A stretch of DNA of 64,000 nt from Xiphophorus maculatus (GCF_002775205.1 NC_036462.1:30049084-30113083); one strand, 5' to 3'. Positions 20,067 to 32,090 are shown, counted from the first letter of the stretch. Program-made: numbers and translations. The notes: generated from the letters alone by a model not told the origin.

Positions 20067-21043
20067 TAGGGGTGGGCGATATGGACTTAGAATTTTAGCA
20101 CGATATTTTGTGGTACTATTGTGATACTGATAAATATGACGATAAACAATTTTTTTTTTTTTTTTTTTTTTAGGTAACTGTATGGCTGTGATTCCATGGT
20201 GCAGCGTTCATGGCACCACAAGCTCTTGAAAATCATTCCTATTTGAAATGGTTTCGTCAAGCTGCTGCGTGTAACTTTTATAAAGAATATGTTGTTCACA
20301 TATTTTCTAAAACAGTCACCGTGTCGTGACAGAATTATATGAGACAGACAATCTGTGAAAAGGTTGATCTCCTCGACCTCCTCTCTGAGCTACTATTGCA
20401 GTCTGAAGAAAAGTCCCGCTCCTGACCAATAACAACCAATGAGAGCTGGAAGGAGGGTCTTAGAGCTGTTAATCAAACTCATACACTCGCTGCTATATGT
20501 GCGGAGAAACGAGTTGCCAAAGAAACCGCTTATCTGCTGTCATTAGTGGCTTATGCTAACTAGCCTTTGCACTCACAGCAGGCTATGCTAGCTGCAGCGT
20601 AGCAGAACGCAAAGGGGAGGTTGAGCAGCGCCACATGAGATAGTGATTGACAGTGGTTAGACCCACCTCCTGGCTCTGATTCGTTTTTAGTTAGCACAGG
20701 AGCTCAAATTTATTTTTTTGTACAGTGATCTGACTCTTACTATACTGTCACGACATTGTGAAAGTTTCAACAAATATGAAAAAAAAAAATTAAGTTACAC
20801 GCTGCAGCTTTAAATATCTTAAAGAATCGTTATCTGAACTGCGCGCAGTAACTGCATTTCATATTTTCTGAAATTACCGATATTTGTCGATATTTGTGGA
20901 GAAAATAGTAGAAATAACATTTCCGATAAAACTGCCAGATTTTTCCTTTTTACATTATTAATTGAAATGTATCAAGACAACAATGACTCAAAAAGACATT
21001 TTTCACGATTAATGCCAAACGATACAATAAATGCCCACCGCTA
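20067..21043. mobile_element. MITE-like element interrupted by a family A element
   Basis: Outer ends TAGGGGTGGGCGAT (20067-20080) and ATGCCCACCGCTA (21031-21043) are near-perfect inverted repeats, followed inward by CGATATTTTGTGG on the left and CGATATTTGTGGAG on the right. The TAGGGGTGGGCGATA terminus is common in teleost non-autonomous elements, probably hAT-related. The family A copy at 20259-20813 lies inside it, so the outer element is the older one. Confidence 0.65.
20259..20813. mobile_element. Palindromic DNA transposon family A, copy 2 (nested)
   Basis: Left end AAGCTGCTGCGTGTAACTT, right end the reverse complement of TTAAAGCTGCAGCGTGTAAC. Mirrored internal blocks: GTGTCGTGACAG on the left, CTGTCACGACATTG on the right; CCAATGAGAGCTGGAAGG on the left, CCACCTCCTGGCTCTGATT on the right. 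This is the most complete copy in the window at 555 bases. No coding capacity. Confidence 0.75.
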
Positions 21044-21229
21044 ATTACTAACTGTAGACTGTAATTGGTTGCCACTCAATTTTATTTAGGAGTTTTAGAG
21101 TACAGAGGGCCAACTACAAACGGCATCCCAAATTCTAGATCTTTTTCAGTAAAACATTCTTGACGCATATCCCAACAGAAATGACTTTAAAAATCGGTTC
21201 ATATTGCTGTAAACACTGATAAGTCCAGG
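21044..21229 (+). repeat. Fragment of Tc1-like element 3' region
   Basis: AACTGTAGACTGTAATTGG, ATTTTATTTAGGAGTTTTAG and AGTACAGAGGGCCAACTACA resemble the tail region of fish Tc1-like transposons (typically TTTTATTTAGGGGTATCAG, AAAGGGGGC). Family assignment is from memory only. A partly overlapping relic is at 54290-54860. Confidence 0.4.
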
Positions 21230-21871
21230 TTCACATCTTCTTATCTTTTTTTTCCCCTTCTCCGCCAGTGATGCTTTGCTCTCACCCCCACCCACCGCCA
21301 CCCCGCCGCCCTCCTCCTGCCTTTGTTCTCATCACAACAAGCCCGGAGCAGATGGTGCTCTGCTTTGCTTTTGGCCGACGGTGACAGACAGTCGCTCTCA
21401 GCCAATAGCCTGCTGGGGAATCAGCTGACTATAGTCTGGACAGCGCCAGGTGTTTTCTGCCTCTTTCTTTTCTTTTTTTTCCCCCCTTTTTTCCCCCCCT
21501 GCCTCCCTATCTTGCAATCATTATTCCTCGGCATTCGCGGAGAAAGGAGCAGCAGCAGAAGCAGCTTCACCACCAGCAGCAGTGCGGAAGAATATCATCG
21601 GAGTGACAAAGCGGTCTGTGTCGCGCGGCAGGTTGGGGAGGTCTGTCTCTGCAGACCGCATCATGCGTCTCTCTCTCCGAGGCGCTCTGGGGATCTGACC
21701 GACTGATGGGACGCGCCGTCAACAGCCAGAGCTCCGGAGGAGACAGGGATGTCTGATGAACCCGTTCACCTGCAGCTCTGTAGCGTTCCCCCTTTTTCTC
21801 TCTACTGAGGCGTTCACCTGGATAAAGGGGCCGCGCGCTTGGTGAACGTGAAGACCTGGAATGCCAACAAG
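21230..21871 (+). promoter_or_regulatory. Probable lrrn1 promoter and non-coding exon 1
   Basis: A GC/CpG-rich, pyrimidine-rich block that ends in a strong splice donor: AACAAG followed by GTGAGAG, with the last exon base at 21871. It lies about 10.7 kb upstream of the lrrn1 ATG on the same strand. The lrrn1 coding exon is preceded by an acceptor at 32409-32410, so a 5' UTR exon must lie upstream and this is the best candidate. The transcription start is not visible. Open frames of 127 and 82 codons cross the block but are probably composition artefacts or upstream ORFs. RNA evidence is absent. Confidence 0.45.
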
Positions 21872-22039
21872 GTGAGAGCGGAAGAGAATGCCTACAATAC
21901 CCTTGACAAAAAAAAGGAGAGGGGGAAAAAAAAAACCCTGAATTTTGATTTGTAGCGTAAAACAACAACCGGTACGCTAGTAAACACAAGGACGACGATT
22001 GAAGGCGCAGACGCACTCAAGGGCATTATCATTTATTTA

Positions 22040-22520
22040 GATAAACAGACTCGGTCGAGGACGTGATTTTCGTTTACATTTAACAAGCCCAAGTCAGCCT
22101 CTTGTAGTGCGTCAAATGCAGTTCCACGGAAAGCAAACTTTGATCTCCGTTGCGGCAGGCGGCTCGCCGTGCCCGCGTGCGTGCGTGGCGATGTGATTTG
22201 CATATTAATGTTAAAGTAGAAGCCAGCAGATGTCTCGATGCCTCCTCCGTTTTGAGCGACAAGTCGTCCGGTCTTCGCTCTTGGGGGCGGTGGAAGGGGG
22301 AAGTGGTGGCGGTATGGAGGGGGATAAAGCCGGGGCCCTTTCGCAGGAGATGCGCCGCTGAGAATGGGGTTGCGTTAGCGGGGGGTCCATTGTGGTCCGC
22401 GAACGCTGCTGCTGTCGCTGCAGCTGTTGCGCTTTTGTGACGCCCGGGGGTCGGAGGGTGGGGGCCGGCCCGGGCTGCTGACTTGTTATCGGATCGGTTC
22501 AGGAAGGTGGATCGAATCTG
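22040..22520. promoter_or_regulatory. CpG-rich block at the start of intron 1
   Basis: Contains many CpG dinucleotides, for example GGCGGCTCGCCGTGCCCGCG (about 22158-22177) and GGGGGCCGGCCCGGGC (22460-22475). Long open frames on both strands are what GC-rich DNA produces by chance. It continues the promoter island of the presumed exon 1 and may contain alternative transcription starts. Confidence 0.45.
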
Positions 22521-22659
22521 CACTTCATTGCTTGGTTTCTGGTTTGGTCCAAAGACGGGAAACAAATAGATTTGTGTTGTTGTTGTTTTTCCTGTTTAAT
22601 TTGTGTGTTAGTCCTTGCGCAAATTACAAATGTGGCAAAACTTATCCGCTTATATTGAA

Positions 22660-22942
22660 AAAACACAATTTCGCAATTTGGTGTTTCTATTAAACAAGAA
22701 ACGCAATTAAAATCACACCCAATGAGTTTAGTCATTATAAAACATGCTGCGCTGTCATCTTCCTACCACTTCCTGTTTTCTTCATCTTTTCCAGCAGTGG
22801 TGACATCCGCCTGCTGGTCACCTAGCACATAAACCTTTTATGGAACAAACAGGAATTTTCTTGAAATTTGCCTGTTTCCATGAAGTGAATTTATTTTCTT
22901 AATTCCAATTTGCACATTTTCATGGCCGATGGAAACACAGCT
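22660..22942. repeat. Interspersed repeat family G, copy 2
   Basis: Ends with CCGATGGAAACACAGCT, the inverted form of the family terminus AGCTGTGTTTCCATTGG seen at 8013. Inside, TCTTCCTACCACTTCCTGTT and CATCTTTTCCAGCAGTGGTG are the reverse complement of the internal block of the other copies. Confidence 0.6.
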
Positions 22943-23123
22943 AATGAAATTGCGGAAACTGCTTGTCTCTTGATGTGTTTACGTCAAATCAGTACTAAAA
23001 GAATTTTTGGAAAGGTTAAATATTAGGCATTTAAACAGTTATATTTTAGTATGGCAAACATATTGTTAAGTGTAAAATCGCTAATTAGTTCAAGATCAAA
23101 ACCCTGGTTTAGTGTAGTTAGAA

Positions 23124-23470
23124 TAGCGGTGGAACTTGATTAACGTTTTTAATCGAGTTGCATCGTTTGCAGTTAATATTAGCAAATAATCGCAATTTAA
23201 TCAAAACCAAATATTGACCAAAAAAAAGCAACATTTTCAATTCAGAACTTCTTTTTACTGCCTAATTATTGACTAAAAACATATGTGAGCACAGCAACAA
23301 AGATATTTATTGTTTTTCATCTGTCGTTTAGATTATTCAGCCATCAGATTGGTGCAATTTACTGCCATTATACCCATTCTTCTTTCAAGTGTTTCAGGAA
23401 TCCCTCATCATTCATGGAACTTTGAAAAAATACTTTAGAAATATGGACTGTGGAGCATTGGGGACGATTG
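23124..23470 (+). repeat. Interspersed repeat family E, copy 2
   Basis: Starts TAGCGGTGGAACTTGATTAA and matches 13526-13822 through TTTTTAATCGAGTT, AACCAAATATTGACC, GCAACATTTTCA, CATCAGATTGGTGCA, TTTCAGGAATC, CTTTAGAAATATGGAC and TTGGGGACGA. Slightly longer than copy 1 because of small insertions. Confidence 0.6.
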
Positions 23471-23504
23471 GTCTTCAAAGTTAATGATACAAATCAATCA
23501 TGAT

Positions 23505-23953
23505 CAGTAAAATAAAGGCTTTTTGAGGAAAAAAGTACAACAACCCCATTTAATGTCAAAGTGAAAACTGATATCTTCAAAAATGCCAAAACATATTTAA
23601 CATAAAATAAGTGATTGCATTGATGTTCACCCCATTTAAAGTAGGTGACCTAACTCAACAAAGCTCAAGTTAATTGGTGCTACTGGTCTCCCAATGAGTG
23701 GAATGGAGACCAGCTGAGTGCAGAGACTGTCTCGATCTCAAGTGATGGTGGTATAAAGACAGCTGTGTCTGGAAGGCCTATTCACTAGTTACCACTACAG
23801 CATGGAGACAAAAGATTACTCCAAGCAAATCAACTAAGAGCTTATTGAAAAGTATAAGTCAGAGGATGGATACAAAAAAGATCTCTAAAGTCCTGAACAT
23901 CCCCTGGAGTACAATTAAACTTATCATCAAGAAATGGAAGGAATATGGCTCAT
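23505..23953 (+). mobile_element. Tc1-like transposon relic (5' part with transposase N-terminus)
   Basis: From about 23866 the frame reads MDTKKISKVLNIPWSTIK followed by LIIKKWKEYGSC. That is the helix-turn-helix DNA-binding start of Tc1-family transposases (K-x-I-S-K-x-L-N-I-P-x-S-T-I). The non-coding 5' part of such elements precedes it (TTTAATGTCAAAGTGAAAAC, CCATTTAAAGTAGGTGACC). The frame is cut off at about 23953, where a family G element begins. There is no catalytic DDE part, so it is inactive. Confidence 0.75.
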
Positions 23954-24236
23954 GTGTAAGTCTGTATGTATCAAAATTAGTATATTTCGCAAAACTAAAT
24001 TGGAAACACTGTTTTCGTGTCACGCGAGTCACATGATCGACAGCCAGCTGTTACTAGAGTTGAAGACACAGGAAGTGGTGGGAGGATGATTGGCATGGTG
24101 TGTTTCCTAATGATTGATCACGTAAACAAACTTATTCACCTGTGACTTTATTTGCGTTTCCTATTTAATGGAAACACTGCAACAGCGAAATGTTGGTGTT
24201 TCCACTATTAGCGGAATATCAACAACGTTTTGCACA
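23954..24236. repeat. Interspersed repeat family G, copy 3, inserted in a Tc1 relic
   Basis: Contains GCGAGTCACATGATCGACAG, GTGGGAGGATGATTGGC, CACGTAAACAAACTTATTC and two GGAAACACTG-type termini. It directly follows the truncated Tc1 transposase frame, so it probably inserted into that element. Confidence 0.55.
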
Positions 24237-25242
24237 CGTTTGTTATGGAGGCGCAGCTTACCAGAGAAATGCAACTTCAGACAGCATTTGTTTTCCACCA
24301 AGACGCCGAACTAAAGAATCCAGCTAAAGCTACACAGAAACGGTTTAAGGTTTCAAATCCAGATGTTGTGACTTTACTTCATTCTTACAGACAAAACTGT
24401 TCAAGCTCTGTCAGGTTGAATCAGCTGATAACCCTTTTCAAGTCCAGCAACACATTCTCTATTGGTCTGGGGTTTGGCTAGGTCACTCCAGTGTATCCAC
24501 CTCGTTACCTTTAATAGAGATTGATTTGGTATTTTTGAACAGTTCAACTGAGAACAACAATGTATACTTTGCAGGTAAACTGTAATAGGTGGATTTTGGA
24601 GGGGGGGAGACGCCAAATTAAACTCAGTTTCTCCGCATTTATCTTCACAAAGGGAGTTAGAAACAAACAAGCAGCAATTCCATGGTGAGAAACAGAACTA
24701 CAGAATATCAAGTTGCAAAAATCCCTGGTTAACTAGACCCAACGTTCCACTAATTTTAATGTCTAATTCGCTCTTTGAAATATAATAACACAACGCTGCA
24801 CACTAATCCACTCTCTCTCACAGGGACAACAAGTGAGATGTTTTTATCTTGATACAGGCGACTAAGCAGCCATTTTCCCCTGAGGTACATCGCAGGTGTG
24901 CGGGGAGGGATTGTTGGGGAAACAACAGAGCTGGTAGTTAGGAGCTTCAAGCCCCTCCCCCTCCCTTCCCGACGCCACCTTTAGGTCCCAGCGGTGTACA
25001 GCAGACCAGGTTAGGGAACCTCCACCGCTCCTTTAAGACGAATGGTTTAAGATATTAACCCTTTCCCCTGCAATAGGTTGACACGTCATTATATCTATTG
25101 ACGGCAACAGCATGGCTTAATCTGCGACAGGTGTGACTTTTCTAGCTGTAGCAGAAAGTTATGCAGTCCCGTTCAATGAGTTAGAACATTATTAAAAAGT
25201 GAAACACATTACATAGATTAATTCCACACAGATGGATTTTGG

Positions 25243-25341
25243 TGGCCTTTATTCCTGATGATTCCTGTCAGGAATAAAGGCCATCTTTTTTTGGCCAACA
25301 TCGGATCGATGTTTTTCTGCATCGATCCGATGCAGAAAAAC
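25243..25341. repeat. Cluster of perfect inverted repeats
   Basis: First hairpin: 16-base perfect arms TGGCCTTTATTCCTGA (25243-25258) and TCAGGAATAAAGGCCA (25268-25283). Second: CATCGGATCGATG (25299-25311) with CATCGATCCGATG (25320-25332), 13 of 13. Third, overlapping the second: GTTTTTCTGCATCG (25311-25324) with CGATGCAGAAAAAC (25328-25341), 14 of 14. Hairpins two and three share bases and cannot form together. Confidence 0.9.
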
Positions 25342-26789
25342 AAAGCTGACCTGACTTAAAATCTTTCTTTTTATGTAATATGATGTAATATAATCTTCAG
25401 AAGTACGGGTAGGGAATGTTTAAGTGTGTGGGTATGAAATTATTTGTTTACAGGTAAGAAATAGACATTTTAAATCGATGAAATGGCAAAATGCCTGGAA
25501 CCAACTGAGGAATGCTAACGTTTGCTTTAGCTATCACTCTTTATACACATTCTGCGAAGCAAAGTTATTATAGTTACGGTAACTAAGACTAATGGAAAAA
25601 ACGAAAACTGAAATTGAGAAAACTTTATTGTGCGTTTATAAAACTAAAACAAACAGAAATTAGAGAAATAACATCCTTTTAGTGTTTATGAAAGTATTCA
25701 TTTATAGCTTTTTTAACTGATGTAAAGTAAATTTTTTTCCCGTTATAAGCAGTTGTCGGTAAATTACAACATTCCATACTCGTCCTGTATAGTCTGTGAA
25801 ATGGCGACAGCAAAAGTTGAGATAAAACACCAGAGTCAGTTGGTTGTTCAACAATAATCGACTACATTTCTTTGAAAGTGATATCATCTGTTGAGTATTC
25901 TTTACATAATCACAATAAAATACTTTGACCTTTTTGAATTCTGCACCTAAAAATTGACCAAACTATAAAAAAACTTAAACTTACGTCTGCAACTAATAAA
26001 ACCTGAAGTAAAAATCAACAATATTTTACAAATAGCTAATAAAAACTAGAAAACACGTCACTGCTAACTGAATTAGAGAAATAACATTTATTTTTACTTC
26101 AATGAAATAAAAATAAACTATGATGAAAAACCCAAAACTATTATAACCCTACTGTGAAGTCGTTTTGAACACAGAAAGTCTTCCTCATCTTTACTTCAAA
26201 CATATTTAACAAAATGCTAAATTTTTCCATTTTGGTCTCCTATAAGGACGATCCACGCTCCCAGATATCGAATGTGCACTGATTTTTACGGGTGTCGTTT
26301 TGGCGGTGATTAAAATGCTCAGCCAGATAATGTGTCATGGCACCATTGAAAGGTTCCTTCCTCCATGGGAGGACACAGATGTGTTTTGTCAGGTAGCAGG
26401 AAATTAATCACAATAGGACAATGCCAACATGTGGGTTGTGTGGAAAGTAAGTGCCAAGCTTCCATTAATGTGTACATTGGGTAAGTGGAGCCGGTATAAA
26501 TGGACGAACCCAATAAGTCGGATCACCAGAGCATGTACTAAGGCATTGGCATTAAGCTCACATAATGTACAGGTTTGAGTCAATGGACAACAAAATAAAA
26601 ATAAATTTGCCTCCATTTCAAAACCTCCAAGGGATAAAAACAACTTTGCTGTGACTTGGTTAGCCTTCCTGTTATCTATTTTAACTTGTTATCTATCTCT
26701 CTGAATGAACCACAAATTTGTATGATGTGCCATGGTAGATAGAAAAGGGAGCAGTACATTCTGCCAAAATACGTAGAAATGTTTAGATT

Positions 26790-27095
26790 AATCCCAGAAA
26801 CTTTCTAGAAAATCTCTGAGTTGGGAAAGTTATAAAATTGCTAGAAATAAACTCAGAAATGTCAGCAATCTCAGAAATGTTCTAGAAAAAAACAAGGACG
26901 TGTCTGAGTTTGAAAAGTCATAAATTTGCTAGAAAAATAACAAAAGTTTTGGGATACGTCTGAGAAATTTCCTAGAAAAACACAAAAATTTCTGAGTTTC
27001 AACAGTCGAATATTTTTGACTTGGAAATGTTGAGAGTTCCATGTTACAAAGCTCAAAAAGTTCCTTGTTTTTTCTAGAAAATTTCTGACCTTAAT
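26790..27095 (+). repeat. Degenerate TTTCTAGAAAAW / TCTGAG tandem repeat
   Basis: The words CTAGAAA and TCTGAGTT recur about every 25-60 bases (26811, 26840, 26882, 26928, 26972, 27075 and others). This is a decayed simple repeat of a kind common in fish DNA. No gene. Confidence 0.6.
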
Positions 27096-28959
27096 CTAAA
27101 ATTGTCTTAGTTTTGTGGCAAACAATTTTTTCTATCAACAATGGTCCAAAAATTTGTGATTTTGTGTAAGCATAAAAAAAGAGTTTAAAAAAACCAACTA
27201 AAAACACAACTTTTCAACAACAGGTTGAGCGATATCAAATTGCAGGACAAAAAGCTGCCCTTTTGAAATTGTGTTTGATTTTATGAACACATCTTGGGCT
27301 AAGGCAGTAGCACATCTACAAACTAATAATAGTGTGTTTGAAAGCAGAAAATAAATTGTGGATTTAATTCAAGAATACTTCCTACAGGCTCCTGCTTTCC
27401 TCCCTTTTGACATTCTGCGTTTTTCCCAACATGATTATTGTTTAAGTTTGCTTCGTGCCGCATCGTTAGGTGTTGTCTTGAAGAAAATTTGTTGCACAGA
27501 TTAAACAGCAGGGTGCCGACTGCGACTTCTTGCTTTAATCTCGTCTCCGCTCTTCCGTCAGACGTCGTTTTAACGCAGGTCTTTAGAAATGAACTAACCT
27601 CTTTTTTCACTTAAATAACTGTCATGTTTAGCATTAAAAGGGATCAGTGACAATGCGACTCTAAACTCCATGAAAGGGAACGTAGACAAAGCCGTCAGCG
27701 TTTACCAAAATGGGGAAAATGTAAGATTAGCAACAGGATTACCCGTTTTTAGTGAACAGAAGAGCAGAAAACAAAACAACAGATGATTGTTTACTGCTAA
27801 ATTTGGCTTATGTTGTTGAATTATGGTATTTTCTGAAGTCAGTTATTGTTTGGTTTTTTTTAATCACTGATAAATTGCTTGGTTATGATTTAATTTCCAA
27901 TATTGCTGTAGCAATTGGGGTTATTTGGAAAGCATTTTCATAAAAGTTGCTATATAAACAAGAGTACATGCTGAATTAGTTCTCTAGTCAGTTCTTCTGA
28001 TTTACAGTACGTCTCTCCAGAGAAATACACAGTTCCAGACGGGGATGTTCTTATCTGGCATGTTAAGAATTATCTATCATCTCAAAAAGCACATCTTGAA
28101 ATAGAAAATGCAGAATATTGATTGTTAAAAAGAAAAAAAATGTTTTACAAGAGTCTTCCCGTGTATCCTTTTCTGCCCCGAGGGTGGGCAATTGAGCTTT
28201 ATTGCTCAGATACAGTAAGATACCTTAATATGTTTTATTAAGCACAGTGGAAACCATCTAACATCTACAGTCTTTCTTATGTCCGCTCTTACAGCCAATC
28301 TGTGGCAACAAAAAAATAAATGTCACTTCTGGATTGCAAACACTAGCCAGTAGTGTGTCAAGTAGTATTGTGCCTAGTTATTTCAGCTTCTTAAGCTCCA
28401 TTTTCTTTCAAATATTATAGATATCCCCTACTGAAAAATCCCTGACTGGGCGGATTATCTTCTGAAAAACTGTAATCACGTTCTACAGAAAAGTCTATGG
28501 ATTGCCGAGTCAGCGAATAGACAGGAGTCCACTGTAACTAATTAAGAATAAAGATGGTTTTAAAAATATGTTCCTTTCATTCCTTCTATGCAATTTGTGC
28601 TCCTCCAAATTAAGAGAACTTAGCTTTCAGACAGACAAAAATTTTAATGTTGTCCTTAAAGAGGCCCATTAAATTTTTTATCTGCTTCCCATGCATCATG
28701 CGTAAGCTGACGTTGTGGGACACTTATTCAGCTAAATTCTCTTTGCTGCAATGTAAAACATTTTTAGTAACCTTTTGTACACAGTATTTACCATCCGTGA
28801 GAATCCTGTCCTGTATTGCCCGTGTTCTGGCTTGAAAACAAACAGGCTGAAATAATGTTTTGGTTTCTGCAGCCGCTAAAATCTTATTCCCTTTTTTACT
28901 ACCGTGACTTATTTTTGCTTTAAATGCAGTGGTCAATATGAAAAATGACATCATGTGCC

Positions 28960-29520
28960 ATTACCCTGAACTTGTTGTTTCCGGTTCCGCACATATGTTG
29001 CTTTTTAATTAAAGTGCTAAAGAACCTGTTTCGCTCCTCCCTGGGTCTGAATTCAGTGCACTTGCCCCGCAGCTAATCGCCTCCTCAGCATCTCCATCTG
29101 CTAATCCAAACTGGCACAGCAATAGTCACAATATAAAGTGCTTTAGCTTAAAAACAACATCCTGCCTGCCTGCCTCTCAGACGCTCCGCCCCGTCTCGTA
29201 GGGAATCCCGGGTATAGGAGGAGAAGCGCACAGTTCCTCTCTCCCCCGGCGCTGTTGCCAGGCAGTTTATGTACATTCCCATGTATTGCCCAGCTTTCTG
29301 GGTCCAAAGCCTCTTAAGCGCTATCTTCTTGAGCTGGTGTTTACCCCTAAGAAGGTGAATACCGCATGGCTCCGGACTAGGCCTGGTGCCTCCTAAATAG
29401 ACCTAATTGAGTTAGGGATTGTCTTAAGTGTTGGTTTTGTGCTGCAAGTACTCAGGCTTGTTAAACACCTGCTGGCTTCCTAATCTTGCTAACAAGTGAG
29501 GCTGTCGCACAAAGACGGTA
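28960..29520. promoter_or_regulatory. Candidate conserved non-coding element
   Basis: This stretch is unique-looking, with even base composition inside an otherwise AT-rich, repeat-rich intron. It includes homeodomain-type cores (TTAATTAAAG at about 29007; CCTAATTGAG at about 29402) and a GC-rich centre (CGCCCCGTCTCG). No reading frame of note. The idea that it regulates lrrn1 rests only on position and composition. Confidence 0.25.
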
Positions 29521-29599
29521 CGTTTGGTCACAATATGCGGAAATAAAATGAGAAAAATTGTTTTTGGGGCTTGATGAGGCTCTGTTCCTTACAAAGTAA

Positions 29600-29880
29600 A
29601 CAAGCTAGCTGATATTAGCTTGTTATAACTAATATAACTAGCTATTAAATTAGCTTTTATGTTAACTAATATATACCTATTATATATTAGCTAATACATT
29701 AGCTGGTTGTTAGCTACCTAACAACCACCTAATGTGTGTATAGCTAATATCAGCTAGCTTTTAGGTAATATTAGCTCAGATATATTACACATAAGCTGGA
29801 AAGCTTGCTGATATTAGCCTGTTACACACATTAGCTAGTTGAGATAGCTGCTCAAGTAGCTAGCCTGCAGTCAGCTGCTT
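29600..29880. repeat. TTAGC/GCTAA-rich low-complexity tract
   Basis: Dense occurrence of TAGC, GCTA, TTAGCT and TAATAT words in both orientations. Similar but shorter tracts lie at 1-80 and 56940-57035. No regular period can be made out. Confidence 0.6.
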
Positions 29881-30017
29881 AAACTACCAGGTTGGAGATT
29901 TTTTCTTTTGTAGATAAAAATATTTGCATTGACTGGTGGTGACACAGTATGACCTGATTATTTAGGTTTTATTTGTTCCCGACAGTATTACATAAGACTG
30001 ACTTTTTTAACTTTACA

Positions 30018-30344
30018 TCTTGTTATAATGTTATTCCCTCAATAAAAACTTGCCTGTAGCGTCGCCTTGATTCTTGCATACATGTTTGAGAAATCCTCGA
30101 ATCTCCCATGGCAACCGTTTGGATTTGTAAAAGGTGTCACAGAACAGGCCTCCCCCGGAAAGAGCATGAACTTCTTAAAGAGACGGAGTCCATATTTGAA
30201 GGCATTAAATTGCAAAGTCAAATTTCTTTTAAGTCATTTTTGATATGAACAGCATTTCTATAACAACTGAAGGTAACATAATTACTTGATTGTGCTGTAA
30301 AATGACACTATGTGTGGCTGGAAAACACATAATACCACCCTCTA
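30018..30344 (+). repeat. Interspersed repeat family F, copy 2
   Basis: Matches 4690-5140: TTATAATGTTATTCCCTCA, CGCCTTGATTCTTGCATACA, TCGAATCTCCCATGGCAACC, ACAACTGAAGGTAACATAAT. Its right end CACATAATACCACCCTCT is the inverted form of the left end of copy 3. Confidence 0.6.
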
Positions 30345-31804
30345 AAGACACTGCTGAATAAAACAGGTGTATATAATGTAATTCCATTTATCCATCAGCT
30401 GATTTTTTTTCTTTCTTTTTTTTTTGAGCAATTCATCCCAACCTTCATAGCCACTTAAACCCAGCTTCGCTATTAGTTAGATTTTTGATGCTTCTTTCTG
30501 CGCAGAAACGTGCTTAGTTCAACATTCATACTTGGACCTTGTGCACTGGTATATGCCCTTATTCATCATATTTGTAGCTCAGGTGAGTATATACCATCTA
30601 CTCATAGTAGAAGAACAAAACAACTTAAAAGAAAGCATGGAGGAAGTGCTGTTTCACCAGAATATCGATGCAGATTTGGGTTATTTAGGACCTAACTAGG
30701 GGGAAACAACTGGGAACAGACAGGAGATATGTACTGTTATTGTTACGTCACTTTTGTTTTACGTCCACCAGTCTGAGACAGATTGCAGTTTGAACTTAAT
30801 GTGGACACTGTCAAAATATGCTGAGAAGCACATGTGAGGGCAATCTTAGTTCACTCTAGTTCTGCTAGAAGACAAGAAATTTAACCTTCATGGATTACTG
30901 ACCCACAACGAAATGAAAGAGGGTGGATTTTTTTATTCTGTGATACCGGACAGGAATGCATAGTAGATAAAAAAGGCTTGTGTTGGTCTGAAACCACAGC
31001 TCAGGCTATTGTCTGTGACTTTCAGTAACATAAAAGTCAGATTTTGCTCAGCTGTCTGAGATTTTTCATAGTTCATCTATTTTTTGTGCTTACTCCTTGA
31101 TTTCTTTTCTGGTTTGAGTTTGGGGAGGGGGTTTCCTATAGTTTCAAACGTCTTTGGAAAGATTTTCATCAAGTTAGACATAATTTTGTATGTAAAATAC
31201 TGCTAACGTTTTCTCATTCATCTGTTTTTAGATACTTATTAGAACCATAAAAAAAACAACAACTAGGCTTTCTTAAATCTTTCCACCATCTTTAGCCTAA
31301 ATTCTGAATGCTGACAATATGACAATAAAAATGTAGATGTGCAAATTAATGTTGCTTTCTTTAAGGTTTGGCGCTGACTAACATCTCATAATGTTTAATG
31401 ATGTTCCAAAAAAGATAATGACGGCGTCCTTGTGGGCCTGGTGGGTAGATGAAAGCCCTCAATGCAACTTGATTTCTTTCCAGCCCAGGCCAGTATTTTG
31501 TACATGCACAGTAATGAGCTGAACTTGCATTTTTGTGAAACTGTTGATGATGCACATTACTCAGTCTCACGAGAATAGCTCCGCAGCTAAAGATACAGCT
31601 CCCTGTCAATTTTGCTGTCTTATTTAACTCACATGGGTTAGGATGAGGACGAAATGTCATAAAATAATAAAAAAATACAAATTCTGGAGATGGGGTCAAA
31701 ATGCGGGTAAGCGTTGGCTTATGTGTTTACAACAACAAGTGTGAGATTCTAATATTTAGTGATTCACATACAACAGAGAATTAGGACCATGCTAATAAAA
31801 AGTT

Positions 31805-32090
31805 ATGAGACTAAAGTAAGACAGTTACAAGAATGAAGTCATAATACTGCGAGAATAAAGTCAAAATCATATGAAAAAAGTCAGAACATTTCAAGAATAA
31901 AGTCATTGTATTACCAGAATAAATCGCGCAAGTATAACACCAAAATATGAGAATAAAGTCAAAATAATACGAGAATATAGTAGAACTTTGAGAATAAATA
32001 TATTGCGAGAAAAAAATTATATTACAAGGATAAAGTCGTGATGCTATGACTTTATTCTTGTAATTTTATTACTTTATTCTGATAATTTTA
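31805..32090 (+). repeat. Degenerate GAATAAAGTCA repeat with inverted end
   Basis: The unit AGAATAAAGTCATAATATTACG recurs in decayed form from about 31820 to 32038 and then appears in inverse orientation (GACTTTATTCTTGTAAT, 32047-32063). This is a common vertebrate simple-repeat type. It ends about 320 bases before the lrrn1 splice acceptor. The AATAAA words in it are not polyadenylation signals of a gene. Confidence 0.65.

Noticed and set aside
21323..21706. 127-codon frame as a protein-coding gene
   Set aside because: Low-complexity composition (poly-Phe/Pro, Ser runs) inside a presumed 5' UTR exon; no recognisable domain.
22080..22565. 161-codon minus-strand frame and 96-codon plus-strand frame
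   Set aside because: They overlap in a CpG-rich block where stops are rare, and neither resembles a known protein.
24230..24481. 83-codon plus-strand frame after the Tc1/family G relic, as continued transposase
   Set aside because: It shows none of the conserved Tc1 DDE motifs, and its first part lies in the end of the family G element.
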